Below, piece by piece: positions 8,213-16,850 of a stretch of DNA of 32,408 nt. Under the pieces are notes generated by a model. That model was not told the origin of the DNA and did not search any database. It worked only from the letters and a program-made list of their open reading frames with translations. The DNA comes from Acidobacteriota bacterium (lineage in GTDB: Bacteria > Acidobacteriota > Terriglobia > Acidiferrales > UBA7541), in contig QHYU01000079.1 in NCBI GenBank assembly GCA_003224235.1, forward strand, positions 1 to 32,408, in the 5' to 3' direction. How positions within the stretch are numbered: the stretch's first letter is position 1; every line of letters starts with the position of its first letter. The translations under genes were made by a program, and so were the position numbers.

Positions 8213-8740
8213 ATGAGTTTCTATGGACCCAAGCAGTTGGCAGGCAGCATGCGCACGGTGCGCAAGAACACGATTTTAATCGCCGAAGACATTCCGGAAA
8301 AGGACTATGGCTATCGTCCCGTGCCGGAAAGCCGCTCCGTGACGGAAACGCTTGTCCATATTGTGTTTCGATCGCAGTTCGATCGTTTTCTCCACGAGGA
8401 AGAACACCTCTCGTCGCTGGAGGGCTTCGATTTTGGGGCGCTCCTTCAGAAATCGAACCTCGAGGAGAAGCGCGCAAGATCAAAGGACCAGATCGTCGAC
8501 TTATTGCGCACGGAAGGAGAACGGTGGTCTCGGTGGGTGGAGGGCCTTCCAGAGGCGCTGCTGGCTGAACAAATTCGGATGCCCGGCGGTGCTTCGCAAA
8601 GCCGTTTTGAATGGCTGCTCGGGACCAAAGAACACGAAATGCACCATCGGGCGCAGCTCATGGTGATCGAGCGGTTGCTTGGCATCGTGCCTCACCTGAC
8701 ACGAAACCGCCAGCCGGTGCGCGAGACGGCCGAATCTTGA
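8213..8740 (+). CDS. DinB-fold (DinB/YfiT superfamily) protein
   Basis: The 175-aa product follows a strong ribosome site, GAGGAGG (8201-8207). It shows the three-histidine metal site of DinB-like four-helix bundles: His49 in the helix ETLVHIVFRS, and His141 and His145 in KEHEMHHRAQL. Proteins of this superfamily include bacillithiol- and mycothiol-dependent transferases and hydrolases, but many members are uncharacterised, and the name does not imply DNA damage induction. It lies 108 bases after the efflux operon and 49 bases before a dehydrogenase on the same strand. It may therefore belong to the same detoxification region, though no copy of the TetR palindrome was seen in front of it. Confidence 0.9.
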   Translation: MSFYGPKQLAGSMRTVRKNTILIAEDIPEKDYGYRPVPESRSVTETLVHIVFRSQFDRFLHEEEHLSSLEGFDFGALLQKSNLEEKRARSKDQIVDLLRTEGERWSRWVEGLPEALLAEQIRMPGGASQSRFEWLLGTKEHEMHHRAQLMVIERLLGIVPHLTRNRQPVRETAES

Positions 8741-8789
8741 GTCTCAGGGAGACACATCGAAATCAAGTTGATCTACTAGGAGGCAAATT

Positions 8790-9656
8790 ATGATCGATAA
8801 AAAAGTAGCTTTAGTGACGGGAGTATCGTCTGGAATTGGGCGGGCTACCGCAACGCTGCTGTCACGTCGAGGGTTTCGAGTCTTCGGAACGATGCGGAAA
8901 CCCAGTGAGATCAACGGGCCGTTGGAAGGTGTGGAACTGGTTCGGCTGGATGTTCGCGATGAGGAGTCCGTGCGTTCCTGTCTGCGAACCGTGCTCGATC
9001 AAGCCGGGCGAATCGATGCCCTGGTCAACAATGCTGGTTACACGTTGATTGCATCCTTGGAAGAGACCAGCATAGAAGAAGCCAAGGACGTTTTCGAAAC
9101 GAATTTCTTTGGCGTTCTACGAATGAGCCAAGCGCTTCTGCCCATTATGCGGGAGCAAGGGTATGGGCGCATTGCCAACATCAGCTCAGTCCTCGGATTT
9201 CTGCCCGCGCCTTACCAGGGGATCTACGCCGCGAGCAAACATGCTCTCGAGGGCTACTCCGAATCGCTGGATCATGAAGTGAGACAGTTTGGGATTCGCG
9301 TATCCGTGATTGAGCCCGGATTCACTAGAACAAGTATCGGCCAGAATGGTCAGCTAGCCGGTCAGCCCCTCGTGGCTTATGCCAGCGATCGCAATCGCGT
9401 TCTTGATGCCATCCGAGAAAGTATCGCCAAGGGTGAGGACCCTGTCAGAGTAGCTTCGGTTGTCATGGAGGCGCTCACGAGTCGCTCTCCGCGATTGCGA
9501 TATCCAGCCGGGCGCGAGGCGAAGTTTCTCAGCCTGCTGAGGAGATTTGCTCCGGCCAGGCTCTTAGACAACGGCCTTCGCAAACAGTTCGGATTGCAAA
9601 CCCCACGGAGCAGCGATCCACCGCCCGATATCAGGCTGGGCGAGAAGGTTCCGTAG
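8790..9656 (+). CDS. Short-chain dehydrogenase/reductase
   Basis: The 288-aa product is a classical SDR. The cofactor loop TGVSSGIG is at residues 10-17, NNAG at 80-83, Asn105 in ETNFFG, the catalytic serine in NISSVLG (~132/133), and Tyr146 and Lys150 in YAASK. The loop lacks the arginine typical of NADPH preference directly after it, so the cofactor is undecided. AGGAGG lies seven bases before the ATG. The C-terminal ~35 residues beyond the Rossmann domain are variable. The substrate is unknown. Its position after the TetR exporter and DinB genes hints at a role in handling the same class of compound, which is inference only. Confidence 0.93.
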   Translation: MIDKKVALVTGVSSGIGRATATLLSRRGFRVFGTMRKPSEINGPLEGVELVRLDVRDEESVRSCLRTVLDQAGRIDALVNNAGYTLIASLEETSIEEAKDVFETNFFGVLRMSQALLPIMREQGYGRIANISSVLGFLPAPYQGIYAASKHALEGYSESLDHEVRQFGIRVSVIEPGFTRTSIGQNGQLAGQPLVAYASDRNRVLDAIRESIAKGEDPVRVASVVMEALTSRSPRLRYPAGREAKFLSLLRRFAPARLLDNGLRKQFGLQTPRSSDPPPDIRLGEKVP

Positions 9657-9676
9657 AGCTTCAGCAGTTAGATTAC

Positions 9677-9695
9677 CGTTTCTGGGTCCGAAACG
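9677..9695. terminator. Hairpin between convergent genes, possible weak terminator
   Basis: CGTTTC (9677-9682) and GAAACG (9690-9695) form a perfect 6-bp stem with a seven-base loop. The hairpin lies 20 bases after the dehydrogenase stop and just before the end of the convergent small gene. No uridine run follows, so termination is only a guess. Confidence 0.3.
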
Positions 9696-9700
9696 TCAGA

Positions 9701-9916
9701 TCAAGATCCATGGGTGCGCTGGTCAACGATTCTCAGTCCACAAGCCCCAAAGATACCGAAGGCGCCGAGAAGGAGCGTCAGCCAAAAAAGCGGATGCCCC
9801 AATGTCCGAGTAAGCAGGCTCCAACCTAAAAGCAATAGAATGACTGCACACATTACCCCAGAGAGGAAATAGCAGGCGCGGAGGAACGGTGAGAAGTAGC
9901 GTATGATCAGTGTCAT
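9701..9916 (-). CDS. Small membrane protein of unknown function
   Basis: The 71-aa product has two hydrophobic segments (~8-34 and ~41-60) joined by a short loop, and a polar C-terminal tail, so it should be an integral membrane protein. No family is recognised. It is the last gene on the minus strand of the signalling operon, 50 bases after the receiver gene at 9967. A GAGGA lies 15 bases before its ATG, farther than usual, which lowers confidence in the start. The overlapping alternative frame (9723-9992) lacks protein-like composition. Confidence 0.5.
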   Translation of the reverse strand: MTLIIRYFSPFLRACYFLSGVMCAVILLLLGWSLLTRTLGHPLFWLTLLLGAFGIFGACGLRIVDQRTHGS

Positions 9917-9966
9917 CGATGTTCATGAAAATCCTCGGGCGTCCCGGCCGGCTATCACACCCGTGG

Positions 9967-10314
9967 TTAGGTTCGCTGTTGCGTTGATACATTGGGTTCT
10001 TTCTGCAGGAAAGCCTTCGCCCCGGCCTTCAGAGCCCGATCTTTGTTTCCGCGGTGGTCACGGGCCGACACGACGATGATAGGAATCACCGCAAGGTGAG
10101 TGTTTGCTTTTAGCCTCTCCATGACAACGAATCCGTCGCCGGCGGGCAAACCCAGGTCGAGGATAATCAAGTCCGGTTGGTGCTTGCGTGCCTCCGTGAT
10201 GCTGACAAGCGCATCGGCCGCAAAGAAGGTATCGTAATTGTTTGCTTTGAGGCGGATGTGGTACCCCAGCCGCACGTCGGGATCGTCCTCGATAATGAGA
10301 ATTTTCTTATTCAT
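9967..10314 (-). CDS. Stand-alone response-regulator receiver domain
   Basis: The 115-aa product is a single receiver domain without an output domain. It has the acidic pair Asp10/Asp11, the phosphoacceptor Asp53 in ILDLGLP, the switch Ser83 in VVSARD and the conserved Lys105. Such CheY-like proteins act by protein contact or as phosphate relays. The gene overlaps the end of the upstream REC-histidine kinase gene by eight bases, so that kinase is the natural phosphodonor. The C-terminus is short for a receiver, with alpha5 replaced by PNVSTQQRT, which may affect dimerisation. Function beyond signal relay cannot be inferred. Confidence 0.9.
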   Translation of the reverse strand: MNKKILIIEDDPDVRLGYHIRLKANNYDTFFAADALVSITEARKHQPDLIILDLGLPAGDGFVVMERLKANTHLAVIPIIVVSARDHRGNKDRALKAGAKAFLQKEPNVSTQQRT

Positions 10315-11890
10315 GATGGATAGTTCTCGTGTTGATTTCCGACTTGATTAGCGCTTCGATTCTTGCGGCCATCTTCCCCACGGTGTTCTCCGAGAGTGCG
10401 ACTGCGTCCGTGGGGGGCGGCTTCAGGAATTTGTAAGAAACTGAAAAGGTCAGGCCTGCTTGCTTAAGTTGTTCAAGTTGCCCGAATTGTTCTCGGATCC
10501 GTTTGGCAAGTACTGCCGCGCCTTTGTCATTCGCAAAGGCCACGACAAAGAAGACTTCCCCGGCTCCTCCGGAATCCATTTTCGGCAAGAGCACATCCAA
10601 ATCCGGAAGCATACATTTTTGTATGAGGATGCGGCTCTCGCGCGACCATCGCTCGCGCTTCTCCTTGGAAAGCCAGCCATCCTGTGAGCCAATCTCCACG
10701 CTCATCAGGGCGACCGAATCCGCCGGCCAGGCTTCATTCCTGAGCAGCGGGGCAATCAGGCTGCCTAGAGAAAAAACGGGCAATGTAAACGAAAAGATGG
10801 CTCCTTGCCCCGGAGGGCTCTGGACCCAGATTTGGCCACCCTGTCGCGTAACCAACTCTTTGCAGATGTATAACCCAAGTCCAAGGCCCTCGCGGGCAGC
10901 CAAAGCAGGAGCTGCTACTTGATAGAGGCGTTCAAAAATCCGCTCGGTCATATCCGGGCTGATCCCGCATCCCGAGTCAGAAACCTCCACGAGCAAGAAA
11001 CTCGGATCTGCCTCGAGCGCCCGGGCCTGGACCTTCACTGCGCCGCCGTTGGGCGTAAACTTAATGGCGTTATCGAACAAAATGAGCAGGATCTGCCGTA
11101 AGCGAGTCGGATCGGCGTAAGCGGACGGCACGCGCGTGGAAAGATCGAAGGAGAGAGTAATTTCTTTGGCTAGGGCAGTTGCTTGGAGCGTACTAACGGT
11201 GTAAACGATGGCATCGGAAACGGAGACACATTGCGGCTCAACGTTGAGTTTACCCGCCTGCGCTCGAGTGGCCTCGAGCAAGTCATCAATCATGGATTGA
11301 AGCTGCCGCACATTCCTCAAAATGATTTGGAGGTACTCGCGCTGTTCCGGTTTCGTCTCACCCGCCAATCCATCCGCGACAATCGTCACAAATTGATAGA
11401 TCGCAGTGAGGGGCGAACGAAGCTCGTGCGATACATGGGACAGGAAATCATCCTTCAGCTGTAGCTGCAGTTTCCTGATCTGGTCTGTCTCCACCTGCAT
11501 ACGCTGGCGCTCGATGGCATAGCGCAGGGATCGAAGAAGCGCGTAGGTCTCGATTTGGCCTTTGATGAGATAGTCTTGGGCGCCCTCCTGCAAAGCTTGA
11601 GCGGCCAATACTTCGTCGTCCAGGCCCGTCAGCACAACCAGCGGGACGCTGGGCGCGACCGCGTGCGCCTGCCGCACGGCTCCTAATCCTTGTGCATCGG
11701 GCAACCCGAGGTCGAGCAAGATAATGTTCACCGCACTCGCCGCAAGATGATGCACGGCCTCGCTCATGCACCCGAGGTGTGTCAATTCGATTTTGAGCGA
11801 GCCTGGCTCATTGAGCATCTCGCGCAGCAAACGGGCATCGCCGGCGTTGTCCTCGACAAGAAGAATTCTGATGGTTTTTTCGCTCATCAC
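10307..11890 (-). CDS. Hybrid receiver-histidine kinase with a degenerate GGDEF-like tail
   Basis: The 527-aa cytosolic product has an N-terminal receiver (~7-125) with Asp60 in LLDLGLP. A dimerisation helix carries His155 in [10 protein letters not shown]. The ATPase domain has Asn274 in [14 protein letters not shown] (305-310) and GLGLGL (335-340). Residues ~385-490 look like a decayed GGDEF domain: [14 protein letters not shown] stands in place of GGDEF, followed by LAKRIREQF and FSVSY. There is no transmembrane segment, so input probably comes through the receiver. GTG 11890 and ATG 11887 both overlap the upstream stop. The kinase likely receives phosphate from upstream partners and passes it to the receiver encoded next. 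Confidence 0.92.
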   Translation of the reverse strand: MMSEKTIRILLVEDNAGDARLLREMLNEPGSLKIELTHLGCMSEAVHHLAASAVNIILLDLGLPDAQGLGAVRQAHAVAPSVPLVVLTGLDDEVLAAQALQEGAQDYLIKGQIETYALLRSLRYAIERQRMQVETDQIRKLQLQLKDDFLSHVSHELRSPLTAIYQFVTIVADGLAGETKPEQREYLQIILRNVRQLQSMIDDLLEATRAQAGKLNVEPQCVSVSDAIVYTVSTLQATALAKEITLSFDLSTRVPSAYADPTRLRQILLILFDNAIKFTPNGGAVKVQARALEADPSFLLVEVSDSGCGISPDMTERIFERLYQVAAPALAAREGLGLGLYICKELVTRQGGQIWVQSPPGQGAIFSFTLPVFSLGSLIAPLLRNEAWPADSVALMSVEIGSQDGWLSKEKRERWSRESRILIQKCMLPDLDVLLPKMDSGGAGEVFFVVAFANDKGAAVLAKRIREQFGQLEQLKQAGLTFSVSYKFLKPPPTDAVALSENTVGKMAARIEALIKSEINTRTIHHE

Positions 11891-12345
11891 TTTGCAACGG
11901 TCGGGAGTTTGACAATGGCCAGCCAGAAATTGTCGATAGTCTTGACGACTTTCAGGAACTGGTCCAGGTCCACAGGCTTGGTGATGTAGCAGTTGGCATG
12001 AAGCTGGTAACTCCGCAGGATGTCCTCTTCAGCCGCCGAGGTGGTCAAGATGACCACAGGGATACTTTTCAGGCTGGGGTCCAGCTTAATTTCCTCCAGA
12101 ACCTCCCGGCCACCCTTTTTGGGCAGGTTCAGATCCAACAGGATAAGATCCGGGCGAGGCGCATTGGCGTGCTTCCCTTGCCGCCACAGGAAGGATGTCG
12201 CTTCCATCCCGTCCGAAGCAACATGCAGGGTGTTTTGCACCTTGGCGTCTCGCAGGGCCTCCTGAGTGAGCCGTACATCGCCGGGGCTGTCTTCCACCAA
12301 GAGAATCTCTATGGGCGTGCCGTTTTCCCCTATGTTTATGGCCAT
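11887..12345 (-). CDS. Rcp1-like response-regulator receiver
   Basis: The 152-aa product from ATG 12345 starts one base after the stop of the PAS kinase gene; a TTG at 12369 would lie inside that gene. It is a single receiver with Asp19/Asp23 around VEDSPGD, phosphoacceptor Asp71 in [11 protein letters not shown], the switch residues TTS (101-103) and Lys123 in ITKPVD. The tail FWLAIVKLP is typical of Rcp1-type receivers, which partner with phytochrome-class histidine kinases. Its direct upstream neighbour is such a kinase, so the pair is probably cognate. It overlaps the next gene by a few bases (GTGATG), consistent with coupled expression. Confidence 0.92.
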   Translation of the reverse strand: MAINIGENGTPIEILLVEDSPGDVRLTQEALRDAKVQNTLHVASDGMEATSFLWRQGKHANAPRPDLILLDLNLPKKGGREVLEEIKLDPSLKSIPVVILTTSAAEEDILRSYQLHANCYITKPVDLDQFLKVVKTIDNFWLAIVKLPTVAK

Positions 12346-12346
12346 T

Positions 12347-13696
12347 TCATCGCTTTTCCGGGAGAGCAAAGTAAAAGGTCGAGCCCTTTCCGGGCTCGGA
12401 CTCTACCCACATCCGGCCGCCGTGGCGTTCCGCGATCTTCTTGCACACCGTCAAGCCGATTCCGGTGCCGGAAAACTCTTCTCGGCCGTGCAACCGCTGA
12501 AACATAACGAAAATCTTCTCGAAGTACTTAGGGTCGATGCCAAGTCCGTTGTCTCGCATGGAAAAGATCCATTCGTTGCCGCCATTTTTCTTGGCAGATA
12601 CGTGGACGCGCGGGAGTTCCGCGCTGCGATACTTGATGGCATTGCCGACGACGTTCTGAAATAGCTGTACCAATTGAGCGCCATCTGCAATCACGGTGGG
12701 CAGCGGATCGTGCGTGACCACCACGCCGCTCTCCTGGATCGCACCCTCCAAATTCAAGAGCGCCTGTTCCAATGCGGCTTCACTGGAAGTTTCACGCAGC
12801 TCCTTTCCTGTTGTCCCCACACGGCAATAGGCCAGCAGATCTCCGATCAAGAGCTGCATGCGATGGGCCCCGTCCACCGCATAAGCGATGAACTCGTCGG
12901 CGTCGGAGTCCAGACGCCCCTTGTAGCGTTTGGCCAGGAGCTGCGTGTAACTGGCTACCATGCGCAAGGGTTCCTGCAGGTCGTGCGCGGCGATGTAGGC
13001 AAACTGCTGCAGTTCATCATTCGAGCGCTTCAATTCCACCGACCTTCGCTCCCGTGCTTCCTGATGTTTCAGGGCTTCCTCGGATTTCTTGCGCTCGGTG
13101 ATATCACTCAAGATAGCTGTAAAGAAAGTATCTTCGCGGGTCTTCCAACTGGACAGCGAGAGTTCGAGAGGAAACTCTGTGCCGTCTTTTCTCCGGCCGG
13201 CCAATTCGACGGTCTTACCGATGACGCGGGCCTCGCCGGTCCTCAGAAAGCGATCCAATCCTTGCCGATGAGGATCGCGGAACCGCTCTGGCATGAGGAT
13301 GGTGAGTGGCTGGCCAATGATCTCCGTCGGGGAATAAGAAAAGATACGCTCGGCCGCAGGATTGAAGTAGACGATCTTGCCACAGCTGTTGGCCGAGAGA
13401 ATGGCGTCGTTTGCCGCTTCCGCAAGGTTTCGAAACTTCTCTTCACTTTCCGTGCGCTGGGCCACACGGTCTTCCAGATCTATCGTCAACTGAATTAACC
13501 CGGCATTGGTACGCTGCAATTCATCATGCGCTGCCCGGAGTTGCGCCGTTTGTTCATCGATGCGCTGCTCTAATTCCAACGACAGTGCGATCAATCCACG
13601 GTTTGTCTCGGCCAGTTCCGCCTGGAGCGCGTGAATGGTTTCCTCGGCATCCGTCGACGGTTGCTGGAAATCGTACTTGGACATTCCGCTTGCCAT
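12347..13696 (-). CDS. PAS-domain histidine kinase of the phytochrome kinase class
   Basis: The 449-aa product opens with a long coiled coil (~20-85), followed by a PAS domain (~85-205) ending in [12 protein letters not shown]. The dimerisation domain has His238 in AHDLQEPLR, the motif of cyanobacterial-phytochrome-type kinases. The ATPase domain has Asn352 in [14 protein letters not shown] (382-387) and GTGIGL (410-415). No transmembrane helix or GAF/PHY chromophore domain is present, so it senses something in the cytoplasm or receives its signal from partner proteins. AGGAG lies two bases before ATG 13696, and a second ATG at 13684 is possible. It follows the Rsb genes and precedes an Rcp1-like receiver, linking the partner-switch to phosphorelay. 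Confidence 0.93.
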   Translation of the reverse strand: MASGMSKYDFQQPSTDAEETIHALQAELAETNRGLIALSLELEQRIDEQTAQLRAAHDELQRTNAGLIQLTIDLEDRVAQRTESEEKFRNLAEAANDAILSANSCGKIVYFNPAAERIFSYSPTEIIGQPLTILMPERFRDPHRQGLDRFLRTGEARVIGKTVELAGRRKDGTEFPLELSLSSWKTREDTFFTAILSDITERKKSEEALKHQEARERRSVELKRSNDELQQFAYIAAHDLQEPLRMVASYTQLLAKRYKGRLDSDADEFIAYAVDGAHRMQLLIGDLLAYCRVGTTGKELRETSSEAALEQALLNLEGAIQESGVVVTHDPLPTVIADGAQLVQLFQNVVGNAIKYRSAELPRVHVSAKKNGGNEWIFSMRDNGLGIDPKYFEKIFVMFQRLHGREEFSGTGIGLTVCKKIAERHGGRMWVESEPGKGSTFYFALPEKR

Positions 13697-13722
13697 CTCT
13701 CCTAGCAGTCTGCCGACTCCGC

Positions 13723-14769
13723 TTATGCGCCCTCGGCCGTTCCCGCTAGGTTTCCCGCACGCTTGACCACGACGACGGTGGCATCATCGGTCTCCCGAGC
13801 AAATGCGCGCAATAACTCCTGGGCGGCCACCGTGGCTGACGCCTCGGCGAGATGAGGAAAATCGCTCCACCGCCAGTGCGGGATCAGTCCGTCCGAATAA
13901 AGCACCATCACATTGCTCAGTTCCTAGCGGTGCTGCGTCACCACTGGACGCCGTGCGTTCAGTCCCAGAACTCCACGCGGATAGACGAAATTCATCGGTT
14001 CCGGACTGCCAAACACGCGGGCCTCGACGTTGCCAACGCTGGCAAATGTCAGCGTGGCCCGCCCCCAGTCGAATCGCGCCAACCCCATCACGACACCACG
14101 AGTTGCACGACAGGTGCGAGCCACCCCTCGAAAAATTTCGTCGAGTGACTGGTCAAAATGACGCTCGACGTATTGCCGCGCAGCCTGAGCGGCGCGGTAG
14201 GCCAACTGTCCGTGACCTAAACCATCGATCACGCCTACCAGTGCGCTCTCCCCCCATTGCTGAATTACGAAGGTGTCACCATTTACGGACATCAACGGGT
14301 AGGGACGAGTAGCGACGCCAAAGACAAGCGGGCAGGCTAGCGTAGGTGGAACGTCCAGTCGTAGCCATCGCTTACACACAATGCTCGTACCGGCTCCCGC
14401 CCGGGAAGCGACATCAAATTCGTCCATCAGCCGGTTAACCGTGCCCAAACCGCAGCCCAGGCTCCCCGACGTAGAAAAATCGTCGGCGATGGCCTCCTCC
14501 ACATTGGTGATGCCGGGGCCCTGGTCTTCGGAATCGATCTGAATTCCGGTCCTCCCATCTTCCTCGGCTCGTCGCAGCCGCAAGATGCCGTCTTTCGCGT
14601 GCTTGACGAGATTGGTGGCCAACTCGCTGACAACAAGCGTGATTTCCTCCACGGCCCGCTCATCGAAGCCGATTGCCGTGCTCATGGACCTAGCCGCCAG
14701 CCGGGCTGTGCCGAGATCGCCGACATCCGAGATCGAGATGGTTTCCTGCACCGCAGGGCGGTCTGTCAT
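13723..14769 (-). pseudogene. RsbT-like kinase / RsbX-like phosphatase fusion interrupted by an in-frame TAG
   Basis: ATG 14769 overlaps the rsbT stop (ATGA). The first ~135 residues form an RsbT/RsbW-type ATPase domain (ELATNLVKHAKD, EDQGPGI, SLGCGLGTVNRL). The next part is a SpoIIE/RsbX PP2C-like domain with DGLGHG and SVGNVEARVFG. A TAG at 13924-13926 ends translation after 281 residues. The same frame then continues for 66 residues with MVLYSDGLI and [11 protein letters not shown], the two missing metal-binding motifs of the phosphatase. The codon sits where relatives often have tryptophan, so TGG to TAG is a likely single change. Either the phosphatase is lost, the stop is read through, or it is a sequencing error. 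The intact gene would reset the RsbS/RsbR switch. Confidence 0.85.
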
Positions 14770-15179
14770 GTTCCCTTCCGCCACTTCTTTATCGTAATCT
14801 TAGTGCCTTTCCCCACTACGGACTCGATTTCCATCTCGTCCATCAGGCGTTTGGCGCCTGGCAAGCCAAAGCCCAATCCCCCACCGGATGTGTACCCTGG
14901 CTGCATGGCTTGGTCGATGTCGACGATGCCCGGGCCATGATCCTCAACAATCAACTCGAGCCCAACTCTGTCGGACCCATTCAGCACCCGGCACCGTACG
15001 ACCCCGGAGCCCGCATACAGAAAGACATTCCGTGCTAATTCTGAGGCAGCCGTAATGATGCGCGTAACATCCGTGATCCCGAAGCCCAACCTGGTCGCCG
15101 CTTCCCGAACAGACTTGCGCACGACTATGATGTCAGTTTCCGTCCTGAGGGCAATTTCTTCGGGAAGGGAATCATTCAT
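14766..15179 (-). CDS. rsbT: Anti-sigma-type serine kinase RsbT
   Basis: The 137-aa product is a GHKL ATPase of the RsbT class. The N box is ASELARNVFLYAG (Glu47, Asn51), followed by EDHGPGI (79-85) and GGGLGFGLPGAKRLMDE (99-115). In Bacillus, RsbT is held by the RsbR/RsbS stressosome, phosphorylates both on stress, and is released to bind its target. The gene overlaps rsbS upstream and the fusion gene downstream with ATGA-type junctions, giving the canonical order R-S-T-X. No RsbU phosphatase or sigma factor gene is seen in this window, so the released kinase may act on the histidine kinases encoded next, or on distant partners. Confidence 0.93.
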   Translation of the reverse strand: MNDSLPEEIALRTETDIIVVRKSVREAATRLGFGITDVTRIITAASELARNVFLYAGSGVVRCRVLNGSDRVGLELIVEDHGPGIVDIDQAMQPGYTSGGGLGFGLPGAKRLMDEMEIESVVGKGTKITIKKWRKGT

Positions 15180-15553
15180 GGCTTTTGCACCTGTTGGGAC
15201 CCATCCCGCAGGATTTCAAACGCCCGATCTACACTCAAGGCGGTCCGCGTCTTGCCCAGCGTCAATCCGAGTTGGGTGAGGGTGATGGCGACACTCGGCC
15301 GGATCCCGGTCAGGACCGTGCGTCCACCCATCAAGCCGACCATTCGCGTCGTCTCAGCAATCATCCGGGCGAAAAACGAATCCAGCGAGTCGACGGCCGA
15401 GACGTCCAGGACAACGCCCCTGGCTGTCGACCGCTCCATCGCCAGCAATACCCTCTCCTGGAGCGCCGAGACGGTTGCGTCATCCGGGTCGGCAGGCATC
15501 GTGACCATGAGGATGTCGCGGACTTTGATGATCGAAAGCCTTTCCTCGCTCAT
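15176..15553 (-). CDS. rsbS: STAS-domain stressosome protein RsbS
   Basis: The 125-aa product is a single STAS domain. It carries LDVSAVDSLDSFFARM, in which Ser59 matches in position the serine that RsbT phosphorylates in Bacillus RsbS, and the later block TVLTGIRPSVAITLTQLGL, nearly identical in style to RsbS proteins. RsbS forms the core of the stressosome together with RsbR and sequesters RsbT. Both ends overlap their neighbours by four bases (ATGA), so the three proteins are made in a coupled way. Length is normal for the family. Confidence 0.93.
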   Translation of the reverse strand: MSEERLSIIKVRDILMVTMPADPDDATVSALQERVLLAMERSTARGVVLDVSAVDSLDSFFARMIAETTRMVGLMGGRTVLTGIRPSVAITLTQLGLTLGKTRTALSVDRAFEILRDGSQQVQKP

Positions 15554-16431
15554 TGCGCATCTTTCCTACCGCTTCCATTGCCGCTAACCATCTGCAAGTT
15601 CAGAAGGTTCAGCGCCACGCGCAAGCCCGCCGCAAGCGTAGACCGCGTGGTGATGTTGCCCAAATCGACGCCGAGGTGTGCGAGCGTTTGCGCAATCGCG
15701 GGGCGCACACCCGTCAACACCGCTTGAGCGCCTAACAAGCGCACCGCAGTGGTCGTTTCGGCCAAGTGTTGGGCTGTGCGTGTATCGATGGTGGGAACAC
15801 CGGTGACGTCCAGAAGGGCCACTGCTGAGTCCGTTTCGACAATACGTTCCAGCAACCGTTCCATGAGCTGCTGCGTGCGTTCACTGTCGAGCGTGCCGAC
15901 CAGCGGCGCCATGAGTATGCCGTCCCAGATCTGAATGACAGGCGTGGAAATCTCAATGATTTCGCGCGCCTGCAGGGTTGCTTTCTCTTCCGCCCGCTTA
16001 CGCTCGGTCAAATCACGCATAACTTTGCCGAAGCCGCACAAGGTCCCGCCTTGATCGCGCAAGGCGGTAATCACCTGGTTCGACCAGAATCGTGACCCGT
16101 CTTTCTTCATCCGCCAACCTTCATCTTCAGACCGACCTTCCGCTGTCGCCACTTTCAGTTCCATTTCGGGCTTTCCACGTTGAACCTCTTCGCTGGGGAA
16201 AAAACGGGAGAAGTGCTGGCCGATGATCTCACTTGAGCGATACCCCAGGATGGTCTCTGATCCTGGGTTCCAACTGGCTACCCGGCCGCTGGTATCCAGA
16301 ATGATGATCGCGTAGTCTTTCATGTTGTCAACTAGCATGCGGAAGTGCTCTGCGGTCGTCTGCAGAACCGCGCCAGCTTGGTTCGCTGCCGAGGGCCTCT
16401 CCAACGTGTTCGCTTCTGTGCTCTTGGTCAT
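15550..16431 (-). CDS. rsbR: PAS-STAS stressosome sensor, RsbR-like
   Basis: The 293-aa product has an N-terminal PAS domain (~25-145; DYAIIILDTSGRVASWN, then WRMKKDGSRFWSNQVITAL, ending in RDLTERKRAEE). A short linker leads to a C-terminal STAS domain (~160-280) with STPVIQIWDGILMAPLVGT and DVTGVPTIDTRTAQHL. Thr217 lies where RsbR proteins carry a phosphorylated threonine. Bacillus RsbR has a globin-like sensor; here a PAS domain replaces it, so a small ligand, redox state or light-linked cofactor could be the input. The protein is cytosolic and should co-assemble with the RsbS encoded next. Its start overlaps the stop of a small upstream frame (ATGA). Confidence 0.93.
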   Translation of the reverse strand: MTKSTEANTLERPSAANQAGAVLQTTAEHFRMLVDNMKDYAIIILDTSGRVASWNPGSETILGYRSSEIIGQHFSRFFPSEEVQRGKPEMELKVATAEGRSEDEGWRMKKDGSRFWSNQVITALRDQGGTLCGFGKVMRDLTERKRAEEKATLQAREIIEISTPVIQIWDGILMAPLVGTLDSERTQQLMERLLERIVETDSAVALLDVTGVPTIDTRTAQHLAETTTAVRLLGAQAVLTGVRPAIAQTLAHLGVDLGNITTRSTLAAGLRVALNLLNLQMVSGNGSGRKDAQ

Positions 16432-16661
16432 GGTGATCCTCCTCTTTTTTGTTCTACGGTCCTTCTCAGATTCGATCCGGTCGATCTCTGGCAGAATCGC
16501 CGTACCCCCGCGCGGTCACGCCGCCGCCCCCACCCGGGGCAATTGTGACGTACTCGTGTCGGCGCCCAGACGGCTGAAACAACACCGAGGACGAGAAGAA
16601 GCACAAGCGCTGCACCGAACGCGAGTTGCACCTTCCGATTCAACAGGGACTTGCTCTTCAT
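16428..16661 (-). pseudogene. Fragment with a CHASE3-type membrane-anchor start
   Basis: The frame begins MKSKSLLNRKVQLAFG followed by a leucine- and valine-rich membrane segment, the style of N-termini of CHASE3-bearing histidine kinases. After about 30 residues the similarity stops and the rest is rich in Arg and Cys without protein-like pattern. It ends overlapping the rsbR start. I read it as the head of a sensor gene with an internal deletion or frame change, although expression as a 77-aa membrane peptide leading the operon cannot be excluded. Confidence 0.45.
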
Positions 16662-16764
16662 TTCACATCACGTTAGGAATGGAAGTTCTATTCCGGACAC
16701 GACTCTGAGGGCTGAAAGAGGGCAGCCTGTAGCCGCGCGTGCCGGTTTTTTGGAAGGGAACTTA

Positions 16765-16792
16765 ATCCTATACCAGCCTTATGTAGGGTCAA
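16765..16792 (-). promoter_or_regulatory. Candidate promoter of the rsb operon
   Basis: On the minus strand TTGACC (16792-16787) is followed by a 16-bp spacer and TAGGAT (16770-16765), 5 of 6 and 4 of 6 matches to the sigma70 consensus. It lies about 100 bases before the first start codon at 16661. No alternative sigma motif is recognised. Confidence 0.4.
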
Positions 16793-16850
16793 GCTGGGTT
16801 TGCAGGCAGGTGTCGAATAGACCACGAGCGGAGAACTTTTGCGTGTGAAT

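Noticed and set aside
12674-13498. 274-aa plus-strand open frame
   Set aside because: It is antisense to the PAS histidine kinase, whose catalytic motifs are complete; the plus-strand product matches nothing recognisable.
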